Shown piece by piece: positions 35,269 to 48,353 of a stretch of 64,000 nucleotides of DNA. The notes below the pieces were generated by a model that had not been told where the DNA came from, ran no database searches, and saw only the letters and a list, made by a program, of their open reading frames with translations. A program made the translations under genes and the position numbers. The number at the start of each line of letters is the position of its first letter. Position 1 is the stretch's first letter. Source of the stretch: Glomus cerebriforme (taxonomy: Eukaryota; Glomeromycota; Glomeromycetes; Glomerales; Glomeraceae); the NCBI GenBank assembly GCA_003550305.1, contig QKYT01000057.1, positions 180,141 to 244,140 of the forward strand. Reading direction: 5' to 3'.

Positions 35269-35952
35269 AAAAAAGATCGATTCACATGAACGACTAAAGA
35301 ACAGATTTTATTTAAAACATTATTTCCAATAATAATATTATTACTTTTAACATTTACACATTTTCAATTGAACATTCTACTTGTATTATAATATCTTTCA
35401 CTTCCAATTCTTTCTTCTGACAGTAATGAAGAAAAATTCTCGACATATTCAAAATATGATAAATTTATGATAGTACAGAACAAAATATTTGATTTTAGTG
35501 AAATAAGAAAATATGTTAGAATGGTACATCATGGTTAAGCCAAAAATTTAATCTTAATGAAATTGATACATTCTTACTTTCTAAAAATGAACTATCGAAT
35601 TTAAATTTTATTATAAGAATGATTCAAACAAATGATCTTGGACAGTTTAAAAAACGGGGATGCAATATTTCGAATTCAATGACAAAAAAGATAGTATAAA
35701 TATTATATACAATAAATTAACGAAATCTTTCATCAAAAAATTCTTTGATTTTAATTTAGGGAAATTTTTAATATATAATTCTCCAATAAACAAAATATTT
35801 TAAAATATCAGGCGATTTTGATAAAAAAAAAAAAAAAACTTGATTTAATTGATTTTTTTACAATGAATTGTGAAGTTGTTTTATTGGTACTGATATAAAA
35901 GTATGAATACAATAATTTAGATAATTGTTAAAATGCGTTAGGTCATAGTTTT
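35269..35952 (+). pseudogene. Decayed third copy of the E/F glycosyltransferase
   Basis: Recognisable fragments in the same order as in E and F: the GATCGATTCACATGAACGAC head, the membrane-anchor segment, the GAAGAAAAATTC block (EEKF), the DKF...FDFSEIRKYV block, a short piece around the HIRVGD region (GGGATGCAATATTTCGAATT) and the tail before AGGTCAT. Several deletions remove the GFHNQ region and most of the catalytic half, and frameshifts and stops are frequent. No functional product is expected. It shows that the family expanded by serial tandem duplication and loss. Confidence 0.8.
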
Positions 35953-37438
35953 AATTAATTATCATGTAGAATATTTATTATTTATTATTATTTGTACAAA
36001 ACTTAATTAACTTATATAATGTCTTACGTCAATTATGCGCATAATTTAATTTGTTCGTTGACATAAATGTCCGTCATGTTTCCTGTCGATCAAATTTTTT
36101 AATTTGCACTTGATCTTTTTATACAGATGATCTTAAAAAAAGATGGTGGAAAAGAGAATAATGTTTACTTAATTGGAAATGATGATACAATGTTTTTTTT
36201 AATTAAAAATAATAATAAATTTCCAAATCAACGTAACATTTAATTATTAATTATTTTAAATTTTAGAATAGGAAATTTCATAATTACACATTCGTTTCAC
36301 TGTTTACGGCTTTTACGTTCGATAGAGAATGCCAAGAACGACCATGGTCTTTAAAAGTTTCTCAATGTACCAAGTGATTTCATGATAATCACCATGTATA
36401 AGATGTGATGTATCTTCGATCCGATGTTGACTTCTTAAATAGGACGACAAATTATAATAAATGAATTACTGACCTCGGATATTATTAATCGGATTGTTGT
36501 GGGACTGTTTTTCATTTGGTTTTAGGATATAATTACAAAATTACAAATATGGGAAATAAAAATTTATTTTATACACCTATAAACTAGATTATGTAAAATT
36601 AATACGATTATTATCGTACAATCTTTTATAGAAGTCGTATATTTATTTACGCGAAACCATTTGAATCGGTCGTTATTGTTATAACAAGTAAAGGATATAA
36701 TTACAGTATATCGTATTTTTCCGATGAGTAATAACACGATTCCTTTTTATATTGGATATTGGATATTGGATAAACTTAGTTACAAGAACCCGTGATGTTG
36801 ACTTTTAAAATATTTATATCTCATCTTATCAGTGTGATATTTTTAAAAATGAAATTCATTATAATAGAAAGTAATCATAAATTACGTGTTAATCAGTAGG
36901 TTTTACCTATATTTTTTTATATATAGGCATAGACAGTTCACTAAGTTCGTATTACGGATTTAGGGGGCTCAGTTACTCTTCCCCGGTAGTTCCTTAGGTT
37001 CGATTAACTTTAGTTAGTCTTATTCATACTACTCACAATTTGTAACGATACTGTGCTTTTCCTTAAAATAAAATAAAATAAAATCATAAATTACGGATAA
37101 GAATTTTTGTACTTAATTGAAAATCATAAGACATTATTATGAATGAATGCCAAGACAAGACGACTTTTTTATTGTATGAATTAATTTATTTCCTTTTAAT
37201 TATTTCATGCCGGCCGCATTGTAATACCAAACAAATAAAGCAGCAAAGGAAATCAAATAATTAAATTTTATTATGTCAAATTTAATCACTAGATAAAGTA
37301 GATATGAATTTAGTATTTAATAAAAATAAGAAAAATCGATAAAAAGAAATATAAATGTAGAAATTTCTTTTTTAAGTTTTTTAATTAAAATTATTCTCTC
37401 GTTCTCTCTTTCTCTTTATATTTTTTTAATTAAAAAAA
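35953..37438. other. Intergenic upstream of glycosyltransferase G
   Basis: No gene seen. A higher-GC patch at about 36935-37020 (GGGGGCTCAG, CCCCGG) and CCGGCCGC at about 37210 interrupt otherwise AT-rich DNA. A CT-rich tract with TTCTCTCGTTCTCTCTTTC at 37394-37415 lies just before the start codon. Confidence 0.45.
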
Positions 37439-38887
37439 ATGAATTTTCGAGAAAAATCAAACAATCCAATAAATAGAATTTCACACGTTATATCATTATT
37501 CACAAAATTGTTATTCTTTTTTATCATAATTTGGAATATAACAATTTATCTTTCTTTTGAACAAAATGAAATATCCTTATCCGACTCTGAGAGTTTACAA
37601 ACAGTGTCACCTTTATCAACGAACGTTCAAACATCAAATTCGGTAGAAAATTCAAATTTTAATATCTCAACACCTCTCGAAATTGAAAATAATGATATAG
37701 ATATTTCCATAAATCGAAAATATTGTGGATCAAATGAATGTAAATTTTTATTTGCTTATAGAATTCCTGAACAAGAAACACAAGCAAATTCCCATTTTTA
37801 TTCATTTACACAATTAGCGGAAATGTTAAATAGAACAATGGTATTAGTTAATGTACAAAATTCTAGAATAGAAAGCTGTAAAAATCTTCCATTTAATTTT
37901 TATTATAATATAGAAGAATTAAAAAAATTATTCCCAACTGTTAATTTTATCACACAAGAAGAATTTTTGAATTGGACAAAAGAGCGTTATAAAAAACCAA
38001 ACGCAATATTTAGATCAATTCTACCAGGTGGTATACCAAATACAATTAGTAATACTTCAATAACTCGACAAGATTTAAATAAAGCGATAAGAGAGAGATG
38101 TCTTGATAAATTTGATTTTAAATTTAATATGGAGAATGATTACCCTATTTTAAATTCCATTCACATTGGACCTAATACTTGGAGAAAATTTCACAATAAT
38201 ATTGACATGACAAAATTTCTTGTATCATATTTACAAGAGATTGATGAACAGGTTTTATTAATTAGTCACGATCTTCGAAATCCTTTATTTCCTTCAAAAG
38301 GTCCTAATATACCTTTACCTTATGCTAGTCATTTGGTGGAAGCAGCAAATAGCGTAACGAAACATTTACGACCTTATATTGCAATTCATTGGAGACAAGA
38401 ATCGGCTGTAACCAGAATGATGCCAACATGTGCTATAAATTTGGTTAAATATATAAAAAGATTAAAATTACAGACCGGAATAGAAAACATTTATTTAGCA
38501 ACGGATTATCCATTGTATCAAGGAGGAAAGAAAGCTCAATCGTCAACATTTCACACCTTATATCAAGAACATCATGATTCTATGAAAATATTAAATTCTA
38601 CATTCAATTTAAATACTTGGGTATCATTAAAGACATTAGATGTTTTATATGAATTATTTCCTCAATTTAAACATTACATTGAAAAAGAATTTGAAGGTTC
38701 AGGTATTCAAGGTATATTTGATAAATTAGTTTTAATTAATTCGGAATATTTTGTCTCTGGACCTCGCGGCTGTGCTAGAATTTCAAGTAATTTTACTAAG
38801 AAAATTTATATGGCAAGAAAATTATTAATGAAAATTAACAAAAATATTCACAATGACGTTTCTCATTGGTCCATTGAGCGACGATGA
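37439..38887 (+). CDS. O-fucosyltransferase-like type II membrane protein G, 482 aa
   Basis: A single exon. Basic head, anchor at about residues 17-39, a Ser/Thr/Asn-rich stem at about 44-90, then a catalytic domain related to A-C: CKFLFAYRIPEQETQAN (about 101-117), AEMLNRTMVLVNVQNS, HWRQE at 317-321 and IYLATDYPLYQGG. Here the stem is in the same exon as the anchor and catalytic domain, whereas in B and C it is split over separate small exons, so introns were either gained there or lost here. Its 3' end faces the UNC79-like gene with only about 106 bp between the two stop codons. Confidence 0.77.
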   Translation: MNFREKSNNPINRISHVISLFTKLLFFFIIIWNITIYLSFEQNEISLSDSESLQTVSPLSTNVQTSNSVENSNFNISTPLEIENNDIDISINRKYCGSNECKFLFAYRIPEQETQANSHFYSFTQLAEMLNRTMVLVNVQNSRIESCKNLPFNFYYNIEELKKLFPTVNFITQEEFLNWTKERYKKPNAIFRSILPGGIPNTISNTSITRQDLNKAIRERCLDKFDFKFNMENDYPILNSIHIGPNTWRKFHNNIDMTKFLVSYLQEIDEQVLLISHDLRNPLFPSKGPNIPLPYASHLVEAANSVTKHLRPYIAIHWRQESAVTRMMPTCAINLVKYIKRLKLQTGIENIYLATDYPLYQGGKKAQSSTFHTLYQEHHDSMKILNSTFNLNTWVSLKTLDVLYELFPQFKHYIEKEFEGSGIQGIFDKLVLINSEYFVSGPRGCARISSNFTKKIYMARKLLMKINKNIHNDVSHWSIERR

Positions 38888-38993
38888 TATACATATATTT
38901 TTTTAATATTTTATTCATTAACATAATGATTCATTACATAATAATTTTAAACTATAAATTAATACTTTTAAAAATAATTAATTATTAATAATA

Positions 38994-41900
38994 TTAATAA
39001 TATCCAAATAATCTACCAGCATTGCTACTATTTATCTCAAAATATAATCGCATAGCCTCTCTCATTTCCACAAATAATTGTGTAATTAGCATATCCTGTT
39101 GAATCTTCAATGGTGGATCATCAAACATTGATCTTGCTTGTTTTATTTTATGATGGAATTCTGTTGCTTCTTCATTCTGTATAAAGAATGATAATAAGAT
39201 TTTAAGAAATAAATATTAAAAAATTCTTTTATTATTTAGCTTACCTCATTAATAAGACTATCCAAAAGTGTACACCATTCTTGAGAGTATAACATAACGA
39301 TATCACTTCCAATTATATGAAGAAATGTTATCAAGTCCATAAACATCTCCCAATAAGGAACTCCATTAGGCTAGAAAATAATTGAAAATAATAAATTTTT
39401 TTTTTTTTAAAAAAAAAACCAAAATGAAATAAATACTTAATTGTGCTTACCAAAACATTATTATCTTCAATGACACTAACTAATTGTTTTCTAATACTAG
39501 GCCAAATAGAATTCCAAAATCTCCTTTCGGCCATAGTTAAATTTGTAGCTAATCTTTGATGTAATTTAGATGGTTCAATAATTTTATTTTCTTGTGGTTT
39601 AGAAGTTTGTGAACAAAGTACTGTCCAAATTTTTACTAAAACAAATGATTGATAAGCTAATTCTCCTGAATATGTATAAAGATAATTCACATCTCCTGCT
39701 ATTACTTCATTAAATGGTTGTTTAAGTGCAAGTGATAATAAATCTGTAATATTATCTTGAAAATCAAATATTGTTGTAACTAATCCTGTTGAAGAATCTG
39801 CTTTTAAAATTCCTAACAAAATCCAATTTAATAATCGTATTGTACGTCTAGAATCTGTCAGCTATAATAAGAAAAAGTAAATTAAATAAAATATGTAAAA
39901 TTTAATTCTCTTATTAAAAAAAAATTTAATACCTTTTGCCATAAAAATATCTTTGTCAATAAATCATATTTTTCAATACACATAGCAACAGCTAATTGAC
40001 TTGCACATACTCCAACTTTAAAATCTTTTTTCGAATATTGTTTTATTATAGGAGGATTTTCTAAAAAACTAATACAATCTTCAAATAAATATTCCGAAAC
40101 ATTTGAAAAGAAAGGCTTTCGTTGTTGATTTGAAGAATTAACTTTAATCCTTTGTTCAATACTTCTAAACCATGGATATGTTGAAGGTTGCATATCCCAT
40201 AATACAAGCTACAAAAGAAGTTTACATAAGAATACATAGTTTTTTAAAATCATATATAACTTTAGGTTGTACTTATTTTAAATACCTGTAACAATATTAT
40301 CAACGTGTCTTTATTCAATCTGTTCCTTGCTCCTCTATAAAATATTTTTATTTCTTCAAGTATCACTTCACCAAATACATTAACTTGATCGGATGGCGAA
40401 ACTACTTCACTTATTGTACTATAAGCTGCCAACACTTTTACAAATGATTCTATGGTAGGTCCACATTTATTAATTACATGTTTCAAAAAGTTCCTTACGG
40501 GATGAATCAAATGCTATTTGAAAAAGATAAATTATTTAAAAATTTTTTTTTTTTTCTAAAGAAAAAAAATATATATTTACCTTTGCGTGAAGTGGGTTGT
40601 CTTTTAATATAATAGAAATCATATTAAGTACAGGATTAACATCCCAATCAACACCTTTCCATTCAGTTGTATATTTATTCAACTTTATTAAAAATGATCC
40701 CAGATCTAAAAAAAGAAAAGAAAAGAAAAAATAAATAATCTATTTAAAAATAAATAGATTTATTTTTTTTTCGCTTATTCACTTACCAATTATTAATTGT
40801 TCACTGTATGGCTTTGAGTAAACCAATTCTACATATTTATTCAAATTATATAATATAGTAGAAACAATTTTACGATTTGTAAATTTAAATAATTGATTTA
40901 TAACATCTCTTATTGGCTCAACGCGAAGATAATCCGGTTCAACATTATCATCATTTGTTGGAATAACCTCATCCCTTATTATATCACGTAATACTCTAAA
41001 CATATCAAGTTCAGTGTTTGTTTCATCCGCAACTGTTTGATTCTTAAAAAAAAAATTCTAAAATTAAAATATTTTTTTTAAAAAAAACTTTTCATTTTCA
41101 TAATAATTGATTACCTTAAAAATCAATACAAACAGCCCATTCCTTGCAAAACTTATAAATGCTGTTTGTAAAAATATTTTTGCACTCATGACCAAAGAAC
41201 TTGATGAATCATTTCTTAGTTTTGTTAATAATTTTCCCAAAGTAATAATATATTTTCCTAATATATTTACAGTTAACATTGGTGCTCTTTTTAATAAAGT
41301 GGTGGAAACTTCTATGATAAGTTGTTTATTTTCTTCTGTTATATCTTTGGATAATAATTCAGATGCTTTTCTCATAGCGTTCACTAAATTCTCTTCTAAT
41401 TGCCTGTTACGTTTATCCTCAATTTTATGCTGTAATAAAGAAAAATATTATTAAGGATAAATTTTAAAATATAACAATCAAAAATACTAACAATTGAATC
41501 AAAAATAGTTTACCTTATAAACGATTATAAGTAACAACTCGATCCAATTCTTAAGCATAAGGTGACTCAAAGTTGACATATCCACCGAAGAATTAAATAA
41601 TGCCAACACAATATCCACAAAAATACCTCCTGCTAATTCCTCTTCTTGTTCCGTTGTATCTTCAACATTATTATTTGATGACTTTAAATAAATTGGTGTA
41701 TCCAGTACTCTTTTAAGATTTCCTAAACATGATATCATAATCATATTTTGTGCAAAATCGTCAGGTATATATTCAAAATCTCCAATTAATACATTTGACT
41801 TTCCATTGACTGTTTCCAATTTAGATTTTTTAAATCCTAAATGAATTAACACAAAATATTTTAATCTAATAATTTGATCTTGAGTTATTTCAATGCCATT

Positions 41901-44900
41901 TGCTAACATTTGTAGTACAAGTGTTAACATTATAACCTAAAAAAATAATATAACAATTAAATTCAGTTAAATGTTAAATTATTTGTTTGAATGTCTAAAT
42001 ATATAGTTTTATTACCTTTAGATTTTGTGATTCTGCAACTCTTTGTCCTGGAGTAGAATTTCCATTATCTTGAATTTGTTGTTTCAATCCTATTACCAAA
42101 ATGCTATCTGGTCTCATATAACTTTCCTTAGATAATAATAATTGAACATTTATAATTATTTTCAATGTTTGCTGAAACTTCGTAATTAAAGTTATAAAAT
42201 TATTCGTACCAAAATATCAGAAGTGGAAATTTGTTCAGCCTCGTCAATTTCTTGAGTTAAAGCATCTAATAATATATTCCATTCAATAACTGTAATAATT
42301 TAAAAAGCTTCGGTTAATATTATACCAGAAAAAAAAAAAGAAACCTTTATTTGAAAAAATTTATAAATGATTTCAAACCTTTCCAATCAGGAAATTTAGC
42401 ATTCAATTTAATCATTAATTTACACAATAACGTCCTTTCACGTACACTTGCGATTTTGAAATATTCTTCCCAACATTTAAAGGCTAAACGCACATGTTGT
42501 GGTTGCATTGATCTTATATAAGTTATAGCTTTTGTTCTAACAAATTCCTATAAATAATAACAACAACAATAATTTTTCGAAAATAGATTTTTATGTTAAC
42601 AAAAAATTTTCGTTTTAATATCCTACCTCTTCGTCCCATAAACATCCGATTAAATAGCTAAATATTGGTCCTAGTGAGGTAAAAACTCCAGTTCTTTGTA
42701 TTTCATATTTTTCATCCAACTTAGAGAATAACCCATACAAGTTATCAAGTCCATCAAATCTTTTAGTTAAAAATTTAAAATTAATTTAATTATAATACAA
42801 TTCAAAATGTATATTATATAAGTTTAATAGAGCTGTTACCTAACTTCCCAATTAGAATGTTCAAATACTTTACTGACTGAAGCAAGAAAGAACCTAGAAT
42901 CTGTCCAAACAATTCTTAACAATAATGGCAAAGTTATATCCGATGACGTATCATATAGGGGAGATAGTTCCTTCCATACACTATAATATCAACATTTTAT
43001 AAGAATAAATTTCATTATAAAATGAACTTTAAATATAAATTAAATTTTCACCTTGGAAGAAGTTCAGGAATACAACTATTAATAAATTCGTTCTTATTAA
43101 AAATTAGAGTTGCGGATGTTAAAAATTTCCAAAATCCCTTTACAATATCTCCGCGAACTTCTAATTTGTCAAATTTAGCATACATCAACAAGCGTTGCAT
43201 TAAAGGATCGTCAGCAGTAATATTAGATCCTTGAGTTGAGTCCTTAAAACTAGATAACCTTTTTGGTTGACTATTAAACAATAGACATTTTTGTTATCAT
43301 TAAGTTTTCGAATATGTTAGCAAATATAATATATATATTAATGAAATTCACCTTAAACTGATTGGCTTTTCAGATAATGAATCAAATATTCCAATATTAT
43401 ATATCATTTCCAATGGACAATTATAAGAGTATAAAGCCAATGCCGTTGTAACTTTGACAAAAGTTCTTGCACTTTGGATTAAGTGAAATAATGTAAATAG
43501 AAATAAACACCATGAATAAATACAAAAACCATAAATATTTAAACCTTGCAATTTCTGCACCGTATCCTTCTTCGTTTATCTTTTTGATCATTTCAGAAGC
43601 TGCTTCATTGATATCTGATACAATGCTTTGGATGTTACCTCGCACGAGAAGGTGTCCAAGACCATTCATAACTTGATACCACATAACCTTCATAAATGTA
43701 GTGTATTGTTCGATTGATGGTGAAAGGTTGGCTAAAAGTGGAAGGAAATCTGAAAATATTGAACCTGGGAGACCAACACTAACAAAAAAAAAAAAATGAA
43801 TTAATTGTCAAATAGAAATTAAGCCGAATAAAGAACTAATAATACCCACCCAGAACGAACCATCACTTCCATCCACTGTAATGCTCGGGATAATTCAACA
43901 GCATCTCCTTCTTTGAAAAGTTGTGTAATCAAAGAAATTGGATCTGTGATATCGCTATTATTATTCTCAAGTATTTGATCTGTAGTACTGTATCGATATG
44001 TTGATGATTTTGATACATTAAATATTTTATATAATGTTTTCAATTCTACAAAAATCTTTAATAATTTTGTTATCATCATAGTCAAAGGTACATGAAAAGG
44101 AAAAATAACATCTTACATTAGATTGATATTTCATGATATGATAAACATCATCCAACCATCGTGCGATCATATCGTTAAAGGCAGAAAAAAGTAAACCAGC
44201 ATGCCATAATCTAATCATACACTTTAATATACGATCATGACTCTGAAACTCAGTTTCCTATGATTTATATATGATTCAATAAGACGGAAAATCAATTTAC
44301 AGAATAAAAAACAAATATTTTTATACATACTGTATCCTGTTCACTTTGATTTTCATACAACATTTCTATTTGGTCAAAAACTATGTCACAAAACAGTCCT
44401 TGATTCATATCATGAATCGCAGACATCCAATTTACTATATATTTTTCTCTCAACATTTTACGACAAACAACATAAGCACCACCGCCGGCAGTACTGGGCA
44501 ACACCAATGGTTGCCTTTGATTTGCACCACTTCTTTTATTCTCCATTTCATCACGAACTCCAGGAAGTTTGAGCTGAAATGGAGTATATTCACGAGCAAT
44601 TATAAGTAATTTGTCATCTTCACTGCATACCCATTCAATCACAGCATAAATTAATCTTTCCAATATGTATCTTGACAAAAAAGAATCTGGCCAACAACGT
44701 CTCGTCATCAGTAGTAATCCACATTCGTTTGTGGAAATGTTAATATCAGTTAAACATGCAGTAATCGCGGTTATTAAAGACTCTACCGTCGGAGAACATT
44801 CAATTGCAAATGGTAAGGGAAAAGTACAATCATGGTCCAAACTTTCCCCTACAGACTCATCATAAAATAATATATGACACCCATCAATTCGTTCTAAAAA

Positions 44901-47169
44901 TCCATAGTTAGTCATTTGTTGCAATAAGATCATTGAAGTATAAGAATTATGGAATCCAAGGTTTTTTTGCAGCCACTTCATCATTTCCTTTGTTGTTAAA
45001 ATCCCAGCAGGATTATAAGAATCATCTGGCGAAGGTGTATTATAAACACTTAAATGACGATCTACAAATCCTGGTTCTGAATCATACGAAGTTTTAATAA
45101 TGGATGCTAAATGTGCAAGATAATCTTCACAGGAAATTATCCATAAAGGAGGTTCTTTACTAATACCTTCCCAGTATTCATTCGATATTACTGATAATGA
45201 TAGTTTTCCTCTCTCAAGATATGAATGATAAAGCTCGGAGTACTCTTGTATCTCAAATTTATCGAATTGTTTTGTTCTCGGGAAAAGAGGATTATGATAT
45301 TTTTGTTTGACAATTAAACATCCTGCCATAATTCCATTACGCAATATATTCTCTTGCATTTGTAATATTGTCATCATTATGGATAACTCTTCGAAACTAT
45401 AAGAAGAAATACTTTCTTCAGGTATCAGGATATTCTCATAATGAGTTTTAAAACTAAGACGAAGCATTTCATGTTCAATCAATGCATCGTCTTCACTCAT
45501 AGATGGAGAATGACAAGTAAATTGTTTTTCCAATTCGCTTGATTTCATACATCGAGGATGTATAAACTTATTACAAGATCCACACCGATAACCTTGATGC
45601 ATCACACCCCATAAAGGCATGTGACACACCATACATAATACTAAAGTAAAAAGGTTTACAAGACGAAAAGGATGTCCAGCAACAGTTTCTGAAATGATAT
45701 CCGTCTGAGGTTTAATGTTTTTCATAGAATCGTTACAAATAATCTCTCTGGGGCCATAAGTTATATCACAATATCTTGGAGTTGACAACTTGTGTACTCC
45801 TGAACCTAATAAATATTCTGTCAAAAATTCTCCATCAGCTAAATTATAACATGTGAAATGAACATTTAGTTTACAACCACCACATCGTAAACCAAACCCT
45901 GATACGGGCTTAAAGCATTGAATACACGCATGTGGATGTTCAGTAGGTATAAATTGACCATGCAAATCTACAATAGAAGCATGCTTTGTAACGGTGAGAG
46001 AAGCGTGTTTATTTTCCTTGCCGTTTCGAGTGTTAAGAAAAATATGTGGCAAAAACTGGTGAAGATGAACATCTTTTATAACAGATGTCGAAGCTCTTTT
46101 AATTGATATATCATTTTGTTTCTCCTTAACCAACAAATCATGCGTATATCCCACGTTTGGCAGAGCTTCTCCGATTGAAGGATGCCCTGTACTATTTCTC
46201 CAAAAATAAAATAGAATGTTAACAGCCTGATTACGACTACTTGTATCACCATGTGCCATGATTTCTATAATATCATTATAGAGATCTGGCTTACATTGAA
46301 TCATAATTCCAATAGTTCGATGCATCTGATATAATGTTTCCAAAGGGGAATCCTCAACTGAAATAAATTGTATAATCGAATATAATAAAGGAGTAAACAT
46401 TGAATCAATATAATAAGCATCAATATCAAGATCCCCAGTATATGAAATAGAAAGCCGTCTTGATAACTTTCTAGCTGCACTTTGTCTACGATTAAAGCTA
46501 TATTCATCGTCTAATCTATCAACATTAGGTTTTGATAAATGTTCTGAATCTGGTGAATTACTGGGTGGTACTGAATCTTCTGAATTTATGGTTATGTTGA
46601 TATATGATGAATTTTCAAATTCTACAAGAATAAATAATATTAACATGAGTTATAATATAAAATGTTTTAGTATAAATTCCCGAGTTATAAATTCGTTAAA
46701 CCTGCCATTCATAGTAACCTTTCCATTGGGCTTTCCATGAACAGATGTAGCGACAATTACATCGTCATCTTGACAAGCAATCAATTGTGGAATTAAAGAA
46801 TCAGCATAAAATATTAATAGCTTTGCACGTAAAATATCATTAAAAATATTAAACCCTGGTATCATTGCCATCCCCAATTCATACAGCCAACCCGGCGAAT
46901 AAGGATTTTGTTTAACTAATAAATGGGCGACATCAAGTACAATTGATTGTAATGCATTAGGTGGACGAGATGGTCTTGGCGTAATAATTTTATACCGACA
47001 ATCATTTTGAACAATATCATATAAAACTTCTAATATACGTTCAAGTATGCCAGAACTTTTGGTTCGATTTGACATATCACGTTTAGATCGCGATGGTGAT
47101 GGCGAACGAGATCGATTTGGTGAAGGGTCTCGTGAAGCATAAGGAGACTCAGGTGGCGTAGCAGACATT
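38994..47169 (-). CDS. Very large helical-repeat protein with two C1-type zinc-binding modules, tentatively UNC79-like
   Basis: Minus-strand gene from ATG at 47169 (MSATPPESPYASRD) to TAA at 38994-38996, with roughly 20 exons and an estimated product above 2,000 aa; several junctions remain approximate. The N-terminus has an RS/SP-rich disordered segment, then a helical region (GILERILEVLYDIVQ). The largest exon block (about 44340-46600) carries two Cys/His modules: one starting ACIQCFKPVSGFGLRCGGC and one whose spacing fits a full C1 domain (H, CMVC, CGSC, HPRC, final C). The rest is alpha-helical, HEAT/ARM-like, to a C-terminal exon ending NAGRLFGYY. The segment DIIEIMAHGD...AVNILFYFW followed directly by a Cys-rich stretch resembles the N-terminal part of animal UNC79, a NALCN channel accessory subunit; that comparison is from memory. 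No kinase, GAP or other catalytic motif was seen. Alternative: a fungus-specific scaffold with C1 modules. Confidence 0.5.
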
Positions 47170-47237
47170 CTAAAGAAATATAGAAATAATTTAATAAACA
47201 ATTGCAATCGCGTAAATATAAATCGAAGTTAAAAAAT

Positions 47238-47582
47238 TTATGCATCACGTCGAATAAAGACTCGCCTATCTCCAAAATTAATTCCATTCAATGAACAAAC
47301 TACTAATACATCTCTAAGTTGACTTAATAAATCACAAGTATCATCGGCATTGAAAACATTTTGGAAATTCAGAAGAGGTGGATTAACTTCATGGGACGAC
47401 AAGGGATCAACTCGATTAACAAAATTTTGAAATGGAGAAGGGGGTTTTTTCCTTTTTTTTAGCTCAGCTAATATTTGGTTTATAAGTTTTCGAGTCTGGT
47501 CTACCTTAGGAAGCAATACATTTCTACCCCGTTTTGGAGCTTTAGGCAAACTTAAAGGACGTGAACGACCATTACTTTCCAT
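47238..47582 (-). CDS. Hypothetical basic protein, 114 aa, or first exon of the neighbouring large gene
   Basis: Open frame from ATG (47582) to TAA. The N-terminal half is very basic (KAPKRGRNVLLPK, ELKKRKKPPSPF); the C-terminal half is more hydrophobic (LLSQLRDVLVVCSLNG). It lies 68 bp before the start of the large UNC79-like gene on the same strand. That start is preceded by a good acceptor (TTTCTTTAG), so this frame could be an upstream exon, but I found no strong donor in a compatible phase. No family recognised. Confidence 0.45.
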   Translation of the reverse strand: MESNGRSRPLSLPKAPKRGRNVLLPKVDQTRKLINQILAELKKRKKPPSPFQNFVNRVDPLSSHEVNPPLLNFQNVFNADDTCDLLSQLRDVLVVCSLNGINFGDRRVFIRRDA

Positions 47583-48353
47583 TATTGTATCGAACGTGAA
47601 TTTTTCTGGAAATTCTGGAATGATAAAAAAAAATTAAAGATTTGATCTCTAACTTTATATGGACATTAATTCAACAACAATGAAATTCGGAGTTGTAAAG
47701 ATGAGTATTTACGATCGACTAACTAAACGAGTAGCACTTGTTAATTATAAATTGACTATTGCACGTGCCTTCTATAAGCATTTGCTAATCTCGATTAGCA
47801 TTTTTGAAGATCCTATTTTGCATGCATGTTGATCGAAACAAAATATTAAATACGTATCAGTTTATTATTATAATTAAAGAAAAAATTTTATTTTAAAAAA
47901 AAAAAGTATTACAAAATTTTATAGTTTCATTTAATAATTATTAAGGTAAATATAATTACAAGGAATTCCAGTTCAGAAATTATAAACAATCACTACTGAA
48001 ATATTTAATATAATTAAAATAAACACTGCTAAATTTTCAGGGTAATAATTTAAAAAAAATCGATTATGGATATCAGTCATTAATTCCTATATAGAAAGAA
48101 CTATTAACAGAATATCCAACATACTTGATTATGTTTTATATTGTCTTAGGTATCAGGTATTTTAGATCATTTGCATTTACTTCCGTAAAATAAAATGCCT
48201 TGATCATTAAAATAGCCAACGGCTTTATTAATGCCACCACCATCCCGCAAATTAAATGTGCAATATACAAATATATCATATTACAAAAATAAAAAGGAAA
48301 ATGCAAATGCAAGTGCAAAAAAAAGAAAAAATACAATTATTTACTTCTGTTCA
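47583..48353. other. Intergenic between the small basic gene and G-alpha
   Basis: About 770 bp: promoter side of the gene at 47582 and 3' flank of G-alpha. No additional gene is supported; the short frames at 48136-48522 overlap the G-alpha 3' region and are not convincing. Confidence 0.5.

Noticed and set aside
44346..44609. Plus-strand frames inside the UNC79-like exon
   Set aside because: They are shadows of the long coding exon on the minus strand.
44292..46646. Protein kinase C or diacylglycerol kinase on account of C1 modules
   Set aside because: No kinase or DAG-kinase motif occurs anywhere in the gene.
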